Assembly: GCF_000720475.1 (NCBI RefSeq)
Contig: NZ_JOAP01000004.1
Span: forward strand, 62,001 to 126,000
Direction: 5' to 3'
DNA length: 64,000 bases
DNA from: Streptomyces aureocirculatus
GTDB lineage: Bacteria; Actinomycetota; Actinomycetes; Streptomycetales; Streptomycetaceae
Shown one piece after another: positions 8,211 to 15,236 of the stretch (its first letter is position 1; every line of letters begins with the position of its first letter). The notes under the pieces were generated by a model. That model was given only the letters and a program-made list of their open reading frames with translations, did not search any database and was not told where the DNA came from. Position numbers and translations under genes: made by a program.

Positions 8211-8883
8211 TCGGCACCCCCGGGTCGCTCAGCATCCCCCTGCGGCGTGCGTCCTCGATCAGCGCCTCCGTCAGGGGCCACAGCTCGGGCCAGAACGTCC
8301 TGATGCTCCCGGTGACCCTGCGCTCCTCCGCGGTGCTCACCCCTCGTTCCCGCCAGACCTGCCCGCCCGCGGCCCAGTGCATCAGGACGGGCTGGAACCG
8401 GTCGACGGCACGGGCGAAACGTGCCTCCGGAGTGGCGGCGTCCTCGAACTCCTGCCAAAGTCCGCGCAGTTGGCCGCCCTGGTCACCGGGGAGCCTGCCG
8501 TAGAGACGCTCGGCGGCCACGGCCTCGCGTTCCCGGGCGGCGGCACGCTCGTCGTCCAGGTAGATGGGGACGTCCCCGGCTTCGATCTCGACGAGGTCGT
8601 GCAGCGTCAGCATGGCGGCGACCCGGGCGAGGTCCACGTCCGGGGCCAGTGCTTCGCCGAGCACCATCGCCATCAGGGCCAGGTGCCAACTGTGCTCCGC
8701 GCTCGACTCGCCGCGGGTGCCGTCGAGCAGCCGGTTGAGCCGGTGGATTCCGGTGAGCCGGTGTGCCTCGACGAGGAAGTCGAGACCTTTCCTCAGTCTC
8801 TCCGGGCTCGACCGGCCCTCGTGGTCCCCGCCGTCGCCGCTGCCTGGCAGACGCAGCGTGGAGAAGTCAGGGCCGTCGGTCAT
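8203..8883 (-). CDS. HD-domain phosphohydrolase (YfbR/HDDC2-like)
   Basis: 226 residues with the HD signature spread as in 5'-deoxynucleotidases: EHSWHLALMAMV supplies the first metal His, LHDLVEIEAGD the HD pair and following acidic residue, and D near FARAVDRFQPVLMHW the last ligand. The closest named relatives are YfbR/HDDC2-type nucleotidases that act on (deoxy)nucleoside monophosphates. ATG at 8883 has a GGGAG ribosome site and overlaps the upstream gene by 17 nt. Between a HisG-like enzyme and radical SAM enzymes it plausibly removes a phosphate from a nucleotide-like intermediate; the substrate is inference. Confidence 0.8.
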   Translation of the reverse strand: MTDGPDFSTLRLPGSGDGGDHEGRSSPERLRKGLDFLVEAHRLTGIHRLNRLLDGTRGESSAEHSWHLALMAMVLGEALAPDVDLARVAAMLTLHDLVEIEAGDVPIYLDDERAAAREREAVAAERLYGRLPGDQGGQLRGLWQEFEDAATPEARFARAVDRFQPVLMHWAAGGQVWRERGVSTAEERRVTGSIRTFWPELWPLTEALIEDARRRGMLSDPGVPSD

Positions 8884-9613
8884 ACGGGTCTCCCACCGGG
8901 TCGTGTCCTTCCGTACCGCGTTCGGTCCTGTCGTACGTCACTGACCTGTCGTACGTCACTGAGTCCGTTCCGTCAGGCCGTGCGCTCGGGGAGCAGCTTG
9001 TCTTTGGAGCAGCTTGCCTTTGGAGCAGCTTGTTGGACTGGTAGAAGCATTCGACGCTGAGGGGTTGCCACCAGCCGGTGAGGAGGGGGCGCACGATGAG
9101 GTCGGGCCGGTGGAAGGGCAACCGTCCTGAGTCCAAGGCAGCTCGTGCCCTCCCGTGCGGCGCGTCCATCTCGCCCTCCCCCGGTGCGCGCACGCGCAGC
9201 AGGGCGTCCCCTTCGAACCAGCGGCCCAGCCGCACCAGAACCCGGCGCACGGCGATGTCCTGCAGGTGCGTGGCCGGGGAGGACTGTACGGCGTAGTCGA
9301 GGCCCGACGCGGTGTCCTGCTCCGCCTCGTCGTACACGTCGCGCGCGCATCCGACCAACGTGTCGAGCAGCTTCCGGTTCTGGGAGAGCGCGGTGAAGTA
9401 CGCGTCCTCATAGAGCGCCAGGGCACCGTGGAGACCATGGCAGACGGGCCCTGTCCGCCACGCGAGGCGCCAGTTGCCGGGCCCGTACTCCTGTGTCCAG
9501 CGCGCGAACAGTTCGTCACGGCGCCGCCCCAGCCGTCCCGGACGGCCCACCGTGACCCACCGTCCGGACGTCTCGCCGTCCCTTCCTCCCCCGTGTGCTC
9601 CCCCGTGTCGCAT
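8867..9613 (-). CDS. Uncharacterised cluster protein, C-terminus altered by repeats
   Basis: 248 residues, soluble, no family I can name. Distinctive segments are ELFARWTQEYGPGNWRLAW, LALYEDAYFTAL, SSPATHLQDIAVRRVL and HRPDLIVRPLLTGWW; the first could be a nucleic-acid or small-ligand fold but nothing catalytic is certain. The C-terminus is odd: after SNKLL the frame runs through three 16-bp direct repeats and then two copies of a 17-bp repeat, ending only inside the HD gene. Removing two 16-bp units would give SNKLLPERTA and a stop at 8973, so the present 35-residue extension probably arose by repeat expansion. It sits 18 nt after the HisG-like gene in the same operon. Confidence 0.7.
   Translation of the reverse strand: MRHGGAHGGGRDGETSGRWVTVGRPGRLGRRRDELFARWTQEYGPGNWRLAWRTGPVCHGLHGALALYEDAYFTALSQNRKLLDTLVGCARDVYDEAEQDTASGLDYAVQSSPATHLQDIAVRRVLVRLGRWFEGDALLRVRAPGEGEMDAPHGRARAALDSGRLPFHRPDLIVRPLLTGWWQPLSVECFYQSNKLLQRQAAPKTSCSPSARPDGTDSVTYDRSVTYDRTERGTEGHDPVGDPYDRRP
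8930..8963. repeat. 17-bp direct repeat, two copies
   Basis: Two adjacent copies of ctgtcgtacgtcactga, encoding DSVTYD/RSVTYD on the minus strand at the very end of the 248-residue gene. Confidence 0.85.
8991..9032. repeat. 16-bp direct repeat, 2.6 copies, frame-changing
   Basis: Units at 8991-9006, 9007-9022 and a partial unit from 9023 share gagcagcttg followed by t/c and ctttg. The unit is not a multiple of three, so each gain or loss shifts the minus-strand frame of the 248-residue gene. Confidence 0.9.
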
Positions 9614-9631
9614 CCTGCCGCCGAGCCCGCC

Positions 9632-10261
9632 TCAGCCGGTGACGAAGGAGGGCAGGGGAAGAGCGGGCCGGGTCTCGAGTTCCGTCTTGCCCAGAGGGGC
9701 GGCGTGGCCGGGCCTGCGGACCGCGACGGCGTCGGTCTCAAGCAGCGGGATGGTCAGGTCGAGTCCGCTGTCGGCCGAGGTACGTCCCGAGGTGACAAGG
9801 AGTACGCCCGCCGACTGTTCATCGACCCGGATGACCCCTTCGGAGGAGCCGTGCAGGACGACTGTCTCGCAGTGCGCGTGCTCTGCGCTGCCCGCCGCCC
9901 ACGCCTTGGTGAGATGCGGGTACTCAGTATAGATGCGGTTCACCTTGCGCCCCTGCACAGTGGCGTAGGTGACAAAGGAGGTACGGGCAGGGGCGAGAGA
10001 CCTGATTTCCAGCTCTGTGCCCAACGCCAGCGACCATTCGACCGCCATGTCATAGCCGGTGATACCCACGTCGGCGATACCCAGCGACACCAGCAGTGGC
10101 ACATCCGTGCCCCGGCACAGCACCAGATCGACACCCGGGGCGACGGACCTGGTCAGAGTCCGGCGCGTGAATTCCAGGTCCACGTCACCGAAGGCGTCCT
10201 TCAGAACTCCCAGAACTCCCTCGTGAATGCGGCTGGTAACGCTAGGGATGGCTATGCGCAC
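9632..10261 (-). CDS. ATP phosphoribosyltransferase-like enzyme (HisG short form)
   Basis: 209 residues, the length of a HisG catalytic core without the C-terminal histidine-sensing domain. The periplasmic-binding-protein-like fold is recognisable: N-terminal RIAIPS strand, LCRGTDVPLLVSLGIADVGI followed by TGYD (the HisG ADxGITGxD signature), and a C-terminal loop VTSGRTSADSGLD at the place of the HisG PRPP loop. Canonical HisG couples PRPP to N1 of ATP. The pentostatin-type pathway uses a HisG homologue (PenA) in nucleoside antibiotic assembly, so a specialised role here is reasonable, especially as no other his gene is near. GTG start with a GGAAGGA site; 30 nt downstream of the radical SAM gene. 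Confidence 0.85.
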   Translation of the reverse strand: MRIAIPSVTSRIHEGVLGVLKDAFGDVDLEFTRRTLTRSVAPGVDLVLCRGTDVPLLVSLGIADVGITGYDMAVEWSLALGTELEIRSLAPARTSFVTYATVQGRKVNRIYTEYPHLTKAWAAGSAEHAHCETVVLHGSSEGVIRVDEQSAGVLLVTSGRTSADSGLDLTIPLLETDAVAVRRPGHAAPLGKTELETRPALPLPSFVTG

Positions 10262-10291
10262 GGCGGTTCCTTCCTCTCCTCCGCCGCACTG

Positions 10292-11308
10292 TCAGATCAG
10301 TGCGACGGAATGCCGGGGCTGCTCCATATAGGAGACCCCGAGGCGCTCTTGGAGAATTCCTTCCCAGAGCAGCGACGGAGCGTCCGACTTCTCGTCGAGC
10401 TGCGGCAGACTGCGGCGGTCACGCAGGATCTCGTACGAGAGAATGAACGGGCGGACCGCGAGGCGCAGCGGAAGGCCGGGAGCGATGCTCCGCAGGCTCT
10501 CGAAGAGCGTCACCATGTCCTCGCGGGGCCAGTCGGCGCCGCCGATGGCCGGATACACGTCGAAGCCGAGCTCGACGGCCGCCGCCAGTCCCTGGATGAC
10601 GGAGTCCCAGTCGCGGCCGCCGGGCCGGGAGTGCAGGGTCACATGGAGGGTGATGTCGGGTGCCGCGGCGCGTAACGCGTGCCGTTCCCGGTGCTCCATG
10701 CGGCTCATGGCGAACGGCAGCGCGCTGGCGTTGCTCTCGGCCTTCAGCACCACCGAGGTGTGCAGGAGTTCCCGTCGCACGAGTTCACCGTGGACACCGA
10801 CCAGGAGCCGGGGCGCCAGCAGGGGTTCGCCTCCGCTGATCCGGAGGATCGCCAGGGTCCGCCCCTCCTCGCGCAACCGGCCCCGCAGCGCGAGGAATTC
10901 GTCGACCACGTCGGCCGGCGTCGCGGTGAACGCGTCGTGCCCCGCCAGGTGCCGGAAGTCCACATAGCAGTAGGTGCAACGGAAGTTGCAGGCAGCCACT
11001 TGTGTGATGGCGGCGAGGTTGTAGTCGGACCAGCGTCCGCCAAGGCGGGCCGCCGCGGTGACGGGGCTGTCCGAGAGGTTCGCGAAGTGCCGCAGCGTAC
11101 GGAATTCGGGCAGCGCGGTCGGCAGGCGCATGCGCTGCTGCTTCACCGGGACGAAGAGCCGGAAGAATCTGTTCTGCTCGTCACCGATGCGCGTCTTGGT
11201 GAGGTCCGTGAAAGCGAATTCCTCCGGACCGACATTGACGATACGGTACGCCCGCGCCATGGCAGGCGTTGACTCGTGTTCCTGGACCGCGGGGGGCACT
11301 GCTGTCAC
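10292..11308 (-). CDS. Radical SAM enzyme
   Basis: 338 residues. The Fe-S motif CNFRCTYCYVD lies at about residues 106-116 and is followed by ILRISGGEPLL, the GGEP SAM-binding motif. I see no C-terminal SPASM cysteine cluster, so only one [4Fe-4S] is predicted. The N-terminal 100 residues (VGPEEFAFTDLTKTRIG onward) are not a known domain; they could bind substrate. I chose the GTG at 11308 because AAGGAG lies six bases upstream; the open frame begins slightly earlier. It is the first gene of the minus-strand operon that continues through HisG-like, unknown, HD, repeat ORF and B12-rSAM genes. The upstream region carries an iteron-like array (11324-11434). Confidence 0.88.
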   Translation of the reverse strand: MTAVPPAVQEHESTPAMARAYRIVNVGPEEFAFTDLTKTRIGDEQNRFFRLFVPVKQQRMRLPTALPEFRTLRHFANLSDSPVTAAARLGGRWSDYNLAAITQVAACNFRCTYCYVDFRHLAGHDAFTATPADVVDEFLALRGRLREEGRTLAILRISGGEPLLAPRLLVGVHGELVRRELLHTSVVLKAESNASALPFAMSRMEHRERHALRAAAPDITLHVTLHSRPGGRDWDSVIQGLAAAVELGFDVYPAIGGADWPREDMVTLFESLRSIAPGLPLRLAVRPFILSYEILRDRRSLPQLDEKSDAPSLLWEGILQERLGVSYMEQPRHSVALI

Positions 11309-11323
11309 GAGCACTCCTTGCAA

Positions 11324-11434
11324 AGGGTTTTCGTGATCTCAGGGTTTTTGTGATCTCAGTCGGTGAGCGAAGTCCACGATCCTGCTTCGTGATCTCACTT
11401 TACGATCTCACTTTACGATCTCACTTCGTGATCG
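11324..11434. repeat. Iteron-like array upstream of the radical SAM operon
   Basis: Three perfect-register 13-bp units (11388-11400, 11401-11413, 11414-11426; core tacgatctcactt) are followed by a partial unit, and two 18-bp units (11324-11341, 11341-11358; agggttttcgtgatctca type) lie closer to the start codon. All share a gatctca core, which reads tgagatc in the direction of the operon. The region is A/T-richer than its surroundings and must contain the promoter of the operon beginning at 11308. The units may be operator sites for an unidentified regulator or slippage products. Confidence 0.75.
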
Positions 11435-11669
11435 AATTGTTTACTGGGTGATGCTTCCACTCCCCCGCGGGAGACGTCAACCCTGTTACTCTCGCGTCTT
11501 TTGAAGAGTTTCTGCGTTAATCATGGCCGGTTTTCTCGCCCGTGCGCTGTGTCCCGTGCCCGCTTCGCCGCCTTCCGTTCCGACGGTCGACCGGAACCGC
11601 GCTGGAGCCGCTGAGCGTCTCGGTCCCGGAACGTGGCTGATCTTTCGTGACCTGCGCGGCTTCACATGA
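11434..11669. other. Intergenic stretch, no gene recognised
   Basis: Between the iteron array and the decayed plus-strand gene I see no convincing coding potential or hairpin. An ATG at 11666 opens a short frame that does not match the downstream protein; it may be the original start of the decayed gene now separated by frameshift. Confidence 0.4.
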
Positions 11670-12327
11670 GTACGTCCGCCTTGCACCGGTGCTGCAACGG
11701 GGACGGGTCTAGCCGCCTCACCCGCACTGTCCTCGTCGCGCAGACGACGGGCCCTCGTCCTCGCCGTCGCCGTCGCCGCGGTCGTGGGGCTCGGCGCCGC
11801 CGCTCTCGCCGTGAACGGAAGCGGTGACGGTGACGGTGACAAGCACAGGCGGAGCGGCGCCGGGCCCGCCGCCACACCGGAGGGCGAGGCTCTCGGGACC
11901 GACGAGCCGAGAGGTCCAGGCGGCGTTGGCGAACTCGGTGCCGTCTCGGCCCGTGACCAGTACATCGAAGTCACCTTGCAGGGCAGAGGCGAGGATCCTG
12001 TCGTCCTGAAGGGCATGAACGTCCGCGTACGGAACACCGGCGCGCCACTGGCCCGGAACGACTCCCGCATGGGGACGGGCTGCGGCGAGACGGTGGAGAC
12101 CAAGTCCTTCGCTGTCGACCTCGACGACGCCGTGCCGCGCGCCACGCCCAGGGTGGACCAACGCGACTTCCCGTACACCATCAGCGAAAGCGAACCCCTG
12201 GTCTTCTACGTCGCCGCCCGGGCCGAGGAGCACGATGTTCGCTGGCAGCCGCAGCGGGCGTCCCACGTACACCTGGGGCGGTTGGGACAAGTGGTCGAGG
12301 GATGCGGGGATCCAGGGAGCATCATGA
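11670..12327 (+). pseudogene. Decayed membrane-anchored protein gene
   Basis: The central frame encodes a basic stretch, a transmembrane helix (RRRALVLAVAVAAVVGLGAA) and an extracellular domain (VVLKGMNVRVRNTGAPLARN, then FVYVAARAEEHDVRW-like end) resembling a Streptomyces family of single-pass proteins. Two breaks are visible. There is no usable start in frame before the helix: the first in-frame GTG (11784) lies inside the helix, and a stop lies at 11667. Near 12235 the frame changes: the family-like C-terminus GRPTYTWGGWDKWSRDAG is read in another frame and ends at 12327. I infer at least one N-terminal frameshift and a C-terminal deletion with frameshift. The last 6 bp overlap the convergent hydrolase gene. 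Confidence 0.55.
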
Positions 12328-13353
12328 AACCTGCCGGGGCACCGCGGGGCCGACCGATGAGACTTGGGCCTGGGCGGATACCGTGGCGGCGGGCTCGTCG
12401 GCGCGCGGTGGACTGTCGGCGTGCCGAAGCGCGTCGGCGCAGGTTTCCTCGACCGCGGTGACGACTTTCGAGGAGTGGCGGGTGGGCAAGCGGTGGCAGC
12501 CGCTCGGGACCACGCGCAGCCGGGCGTTCGGGATGTGCGCGGCCAGGCGGTGGGAGTGGAGCGGCGGAATGGTCGGGTCGTTCTCCCCCACCAGGATGTG
12601 CACCGGGATGCGCTCCAGAACGCCCAGGTGTCGCGTCACGTCGTGCCGCATCAGTGCTTTGAACCAGTGAGCGGCGACATCGATGGGTGGTTGCGTGTCG
12701 AGCCGCGGCTGCCAGAGGTTGTGGAGGCGGTTCGCCATGCCGGGCGCGCGGATGCAGAGGCTCGCCATGGCGTGGCGCATCAGACCGACCAGGCGCGTTC
12801 GTGGCGGGTGTGCGGCGGCGGCGAGGTCGAGCCCTCCGCTGCTCGACGCGACGAGCAAGGCCGCCTTGACCTTGTCCCCGATGAGGCCGGGCCGGCTTGC
12901 GGCAAGGGCGAGGACGGCCGCGCCGCCCATGGAGTGTCCCGCGAGGACGACGGGGGTGTCCCCGGGCGCGGTGGTGGATATGACGGCCGCGAGGTCGTCG
13001 GCCAGGAGAGGGATTCCCGGTCGGGCTGTGCCGGTGGTGGAGCCGCCGTGTCCGCGTTGGTCGTAGCGGACGACAAGGGTCCCGGGGCGGGCGAACTGTT
13101 CGACGGTCTTGTCCCAGATGGCGGCGGTGGCTTGCCAGCCGTGGGCCAGGACGAGAACGAGGTCGGGTTCACGTGTCCCGTGCAGGTAGAGAGTGAGGCG
13201 GGCGCCGTCCGGTCTCAGCAGCTCGGTGCGGGCGCGGGCGCGGGGCAGCTCGGTCACAGTCATCTCCTCGGGGGTCGGCGCACCCGGCACGGCGGCGTCC
13301 CTTCCGGCGTCCCTTCCTGCGTCCCTTCCGGCTTCGCGCCGTCGGCGCGTCAC
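12322..13353 (-). CDS. Alpha/beta hydrolase
   Basis: 343 residues. The fold is marked by the oxyanion segment LAHGWQ, the nucleophile elbow GHSMGG, the acid in GENDPTIP and the catalytic His in PSGCHRLP. Length and cap region (helices between the elbow and GENDP) are those of general esterases/lipase-like hydrolases; substrate unknown. The GTG start overlaps the upstream stop in a GTGA; an ATG 30 codons later (MTVTELP) is the alternative and would remove a GRDAGRDAGRDA repeat encoded by three 12-bp units. The C-terminal 40 residues are Ala/Pro-rich and probably disordered. Confidence 0.85.
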   Translation of the reverse strand: MTRRRREAGRDAGRDAGRDAAVPGAPTPEEMTVTELPRARARTELLRPDGARLTLYLHGTREPDLVLVLAHGWQATAAIWDKTVEQFARPGTLVVRYDQRGHGGSTTGTARPGIPLLADDLAAVISTTAPGDTPVVLAGHSMGGAAVLALAASRPGLIGDKVKAALLVASSSGGLDLAAAAHPPRTRLVGLMRHAMASLCIRAPGMANRLHNLWQPRLDTQPPIDVAAHWFKALMRHDVTRHLGVLERIPVHILVGENDPTIPPLHSHRLAAHIPNARLRVVPSGCHRLPTRHSSKVVTAVEETCADALRHADSPPRADEPAATVSAQAQVSSVGPAVPRQVS

Positions 13354-13823
13354 TGGTCATCCAGGGATGCCTGCCGGGCGAGGAACTCCTCGAACGCCGC
13401 CCGCTGCTTCGGATCCATGAAGCCTTGGCGGACACTACGGGCCTTCTCCTGGAGCCAGTGCGCCTCTTCGGGCTCCAGAAGCTCTGCGACCACCACACCT
13501 TCACGAGCAACCGCCGTGCGCCCACCCACACGACGACGAAAGAGCGTAAAGGCGCCGAACTCCGTTGGATGGGCCAGTTCCGGCTCCTCCCCCACGGCCC
13601 GGTCGGCCTCCCCGACGCCACTCGCCGGGAAGGCGGCGGGGGCCCAGTGCTCCCAGAGCGCCAGTGTGGCCGCGGGCACCAGCACCGCACGCTCCGCCTC
13701 CCCGCGCCCTTTCCACAAGAACGTGACAGTGACGGGCTCACCGACCGCCTCGGCCAACCCCAGCACCCTCTCCACTTCATCGTTGATCGGGTAACTCACC
13801 ACTACATCGATCTCAATGCCCAT
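13350..13823 (-). CDS. Conserved hypothetical protein
   Basis: 157 residues starting at the ATG for MGIEIDVVVSYP; the open frame extends 16 codons upstream without a better start. Acidic, no signal peptide or membrane helix. It contains alternating strands and helices (VTVTFLWKG, RAVLVPAATLALWEHW) and an Arg-rich basic segment FGAFTLFRRRVGGR. I do not recognise a family. It is translationally coupled (GTGA) to the alpha/beta hydrolase, so the pair probably works together. Confidence 0.6.
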   Translation of the reverse strand: MGIEIDVVVSYPINDEVERVLGLAEAVGEPVTVTFLWKGRGEAERAVLVPAATLALWEHWAPAAFPASGVGEADRAVGEEPELAHPTEFGAFTLFRRRVGGRTAVAREGVVVAELLEPEEAHWLQEKARSVRQGFMDPKQRAAFEEFLARQASLDDQ

Positions 13824-13940
13824 GGTGTCCGAGGCTACTGGCCGCGGCGGCTCCCGCCGAGCCGAAGGCACTCCCCGGCCAGGCCGGAGGCCCTCCCCGG
13901 CCGGGTCGGTGGCCGGTGCGCGGAGAGGGCCTGAGGCCCG

Positions 13941-15077
13941 TCAGGTGCGGTAGGCGAAGTAGCGCGCGTTGGGGTAGGACGCGATGATGCTCGCGAGCGA
14001 CCGCCGGTAGGTGTCGGTGGAGTGGTAGGTGAGGTACGGCATGCCGCGGCTGTTGCGGTAGGTCACCAGCATGGAGTGGTCCTTGGACCCGTTCTTGTCG
14101 AAGTCCATCTGCAGGACGTCACCGACGCCCAACTGGTAGACGTTCGTCAGGTTCGGGGCGCGCCGGTTGGAAAGGGTGAACCAGGCCCACTCGTTCGTAC
14201 CGACCCAGGACGTGCTCTGGCGCGTGCCGTCGTGCCACCAGTTCCGGTAGTCGGACGCGGAGCCGGGAACGTGCTTCCAGCCCCCCGCCTTCAGCGCCTG
14301 GCTGAGGAAGTTGGTGCAGTCGCCGCCGGCCCCGTTGAACCGCGCGTAGGCCGGGTTGTAGTCGCGCCAGTACTTCTCCGCGTACCGCGCCATGGCGGAG
14401 TAGTTGTAGCTGCCGCCGGTCTTCTTGGGCGTCGGGCTTGTGGGGACCTTGGTGGAAGCCGGGGTGCCGTCCGGGTACTGCTTGCCGTCGTCCTTGACGG
14501 TCTTCGTCCCGGCCGTGAGCGGTTCGACGACCGCGACGGGCCCGGTGTCCCGGGAGGCGATCGAGGTGAGCTCCCAGTCGCCGCCCTTCGTGCCGGTGAG
14601 TTTCAGCTCCTGGCGCGTCGTGAAGGCGGTGGTACTGGGTTCGTCACCGCGCAGCTTCTTGTAGGTGAGTGTCGAGGACGCGGTGACCTGGACGGTCGCC
14701 GTCCTGCCGGCGATGGTGGCGCGGTCCACGACCACACGGGTGTCCGCGTCCGTGTAGGCCTCGCCGAGTCGCACCAACCTGGACTTGCGCGCCCGCAGCG
14801 ACTGGAGCGCGGCGGCCTCGTCCTTCTTGAGCCGGTGGGACATGTGTGACGTGGAAGCGCCCGCGTCCGCGGCGCCGTGCCCCTGGACCAGGGCCTCGGC
14901 GCGCCGGGAAAGAACGTCTTCGGCGATACGGGCGAAGGTGTCGGCCGTCTCGCGGTCGGCCTTGCGCGGCTCAGTGGGGGCGGTGTCGGCGTGCGCGGAG
15001 TACGCGAGCGTGGAGCCGGACATCACAGCCACGGTCAGACCGGCGACGACGGCGGGTCTGCATCTCTTCGATATCAC
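13941..15077 (-). CDS. Secreted amidase-domain protein (amidase_6, cysteine type)
   Basis: 378 residues with a signal peptide (KRCRPAVVAGLTVAVMSGST followed by AYSAHA) and an N-terminal helical region of about 200 residues. The C-terminal amidase_6 domain begins NYSAMARYAEKYWRDYNP; its catalytic Cys is in GGDCTNFLSQ and the His in KDHSMLVTY. This papain-like family acts on peptide or amide bonds in the cell wall or extracellular space. The GTG start at 15077 has AGAGGA seven bases upstream. A much longer open frame on the same strand is a shadow of the divergent PBP gene. The 159-bp gap to the PBP gene holds both promoters. Confidence 0.85.
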   Translation of the reverse strand: MISKRCRPAVVAGLTVAVMSGSTLAYSAHADTAPTEPRKADRETADTFARIAEDVLSRRAEALVQGHGAADAGASTSHMSHRLKKDEAAALQSLRARKSRLVRLGEAYTDADTRVVVDRATIAGRTATVQVTASSTLTYKKLRGDEPSTTAFTTRQELKLTGTKGGDWELTSIASRDTGPVAVVEPLTAGTKTVKDDGKQYPDGTPASTKVPTSPTPKKTGGSYNYSAMARYAEKYWRDYNPAYARFNGAGGDCTNFLSQALKAGGWKHVPGSASDYRNWWHDGTRQSTSWVGTNEWAWFTLSNRRAPNLTNVYQLGVGDVLQMDFDKNGSKDHSMLVTYRNSRGMPYLTYHSTDTYRRSLASIIASYPNARYFAYRT

Positions 15078-15236
15078 TCTGTTTCCTCTTTTGTTGCCCG
15101 GTCGACCAAGGCCGGGGGACGAAATCGTCGCACAACTCGGCCCTTTTGTAGATCCGTTCGGCCTGCACGGTTTGCGGTGACCGCCGGGAGACCGGGACCC
15201 TGCCCCGCCCTGTCCCACTTCACGTACCTCTAGGGT

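Noticed and set aside
6526..9060. 844-codon plus-strand frame over the B12-rSAM and HD genes
   Set aside because: Antisense shadow; no recognisable protein features, and it crosses three real genes.
9632..10261. Housekeeping hisG
   Set aside because: No other his genes nearby, and it is embedded in a radical SAM operon; a specialised HisG-like role is more likely, though this cannot be excluded without the rest of the genome.
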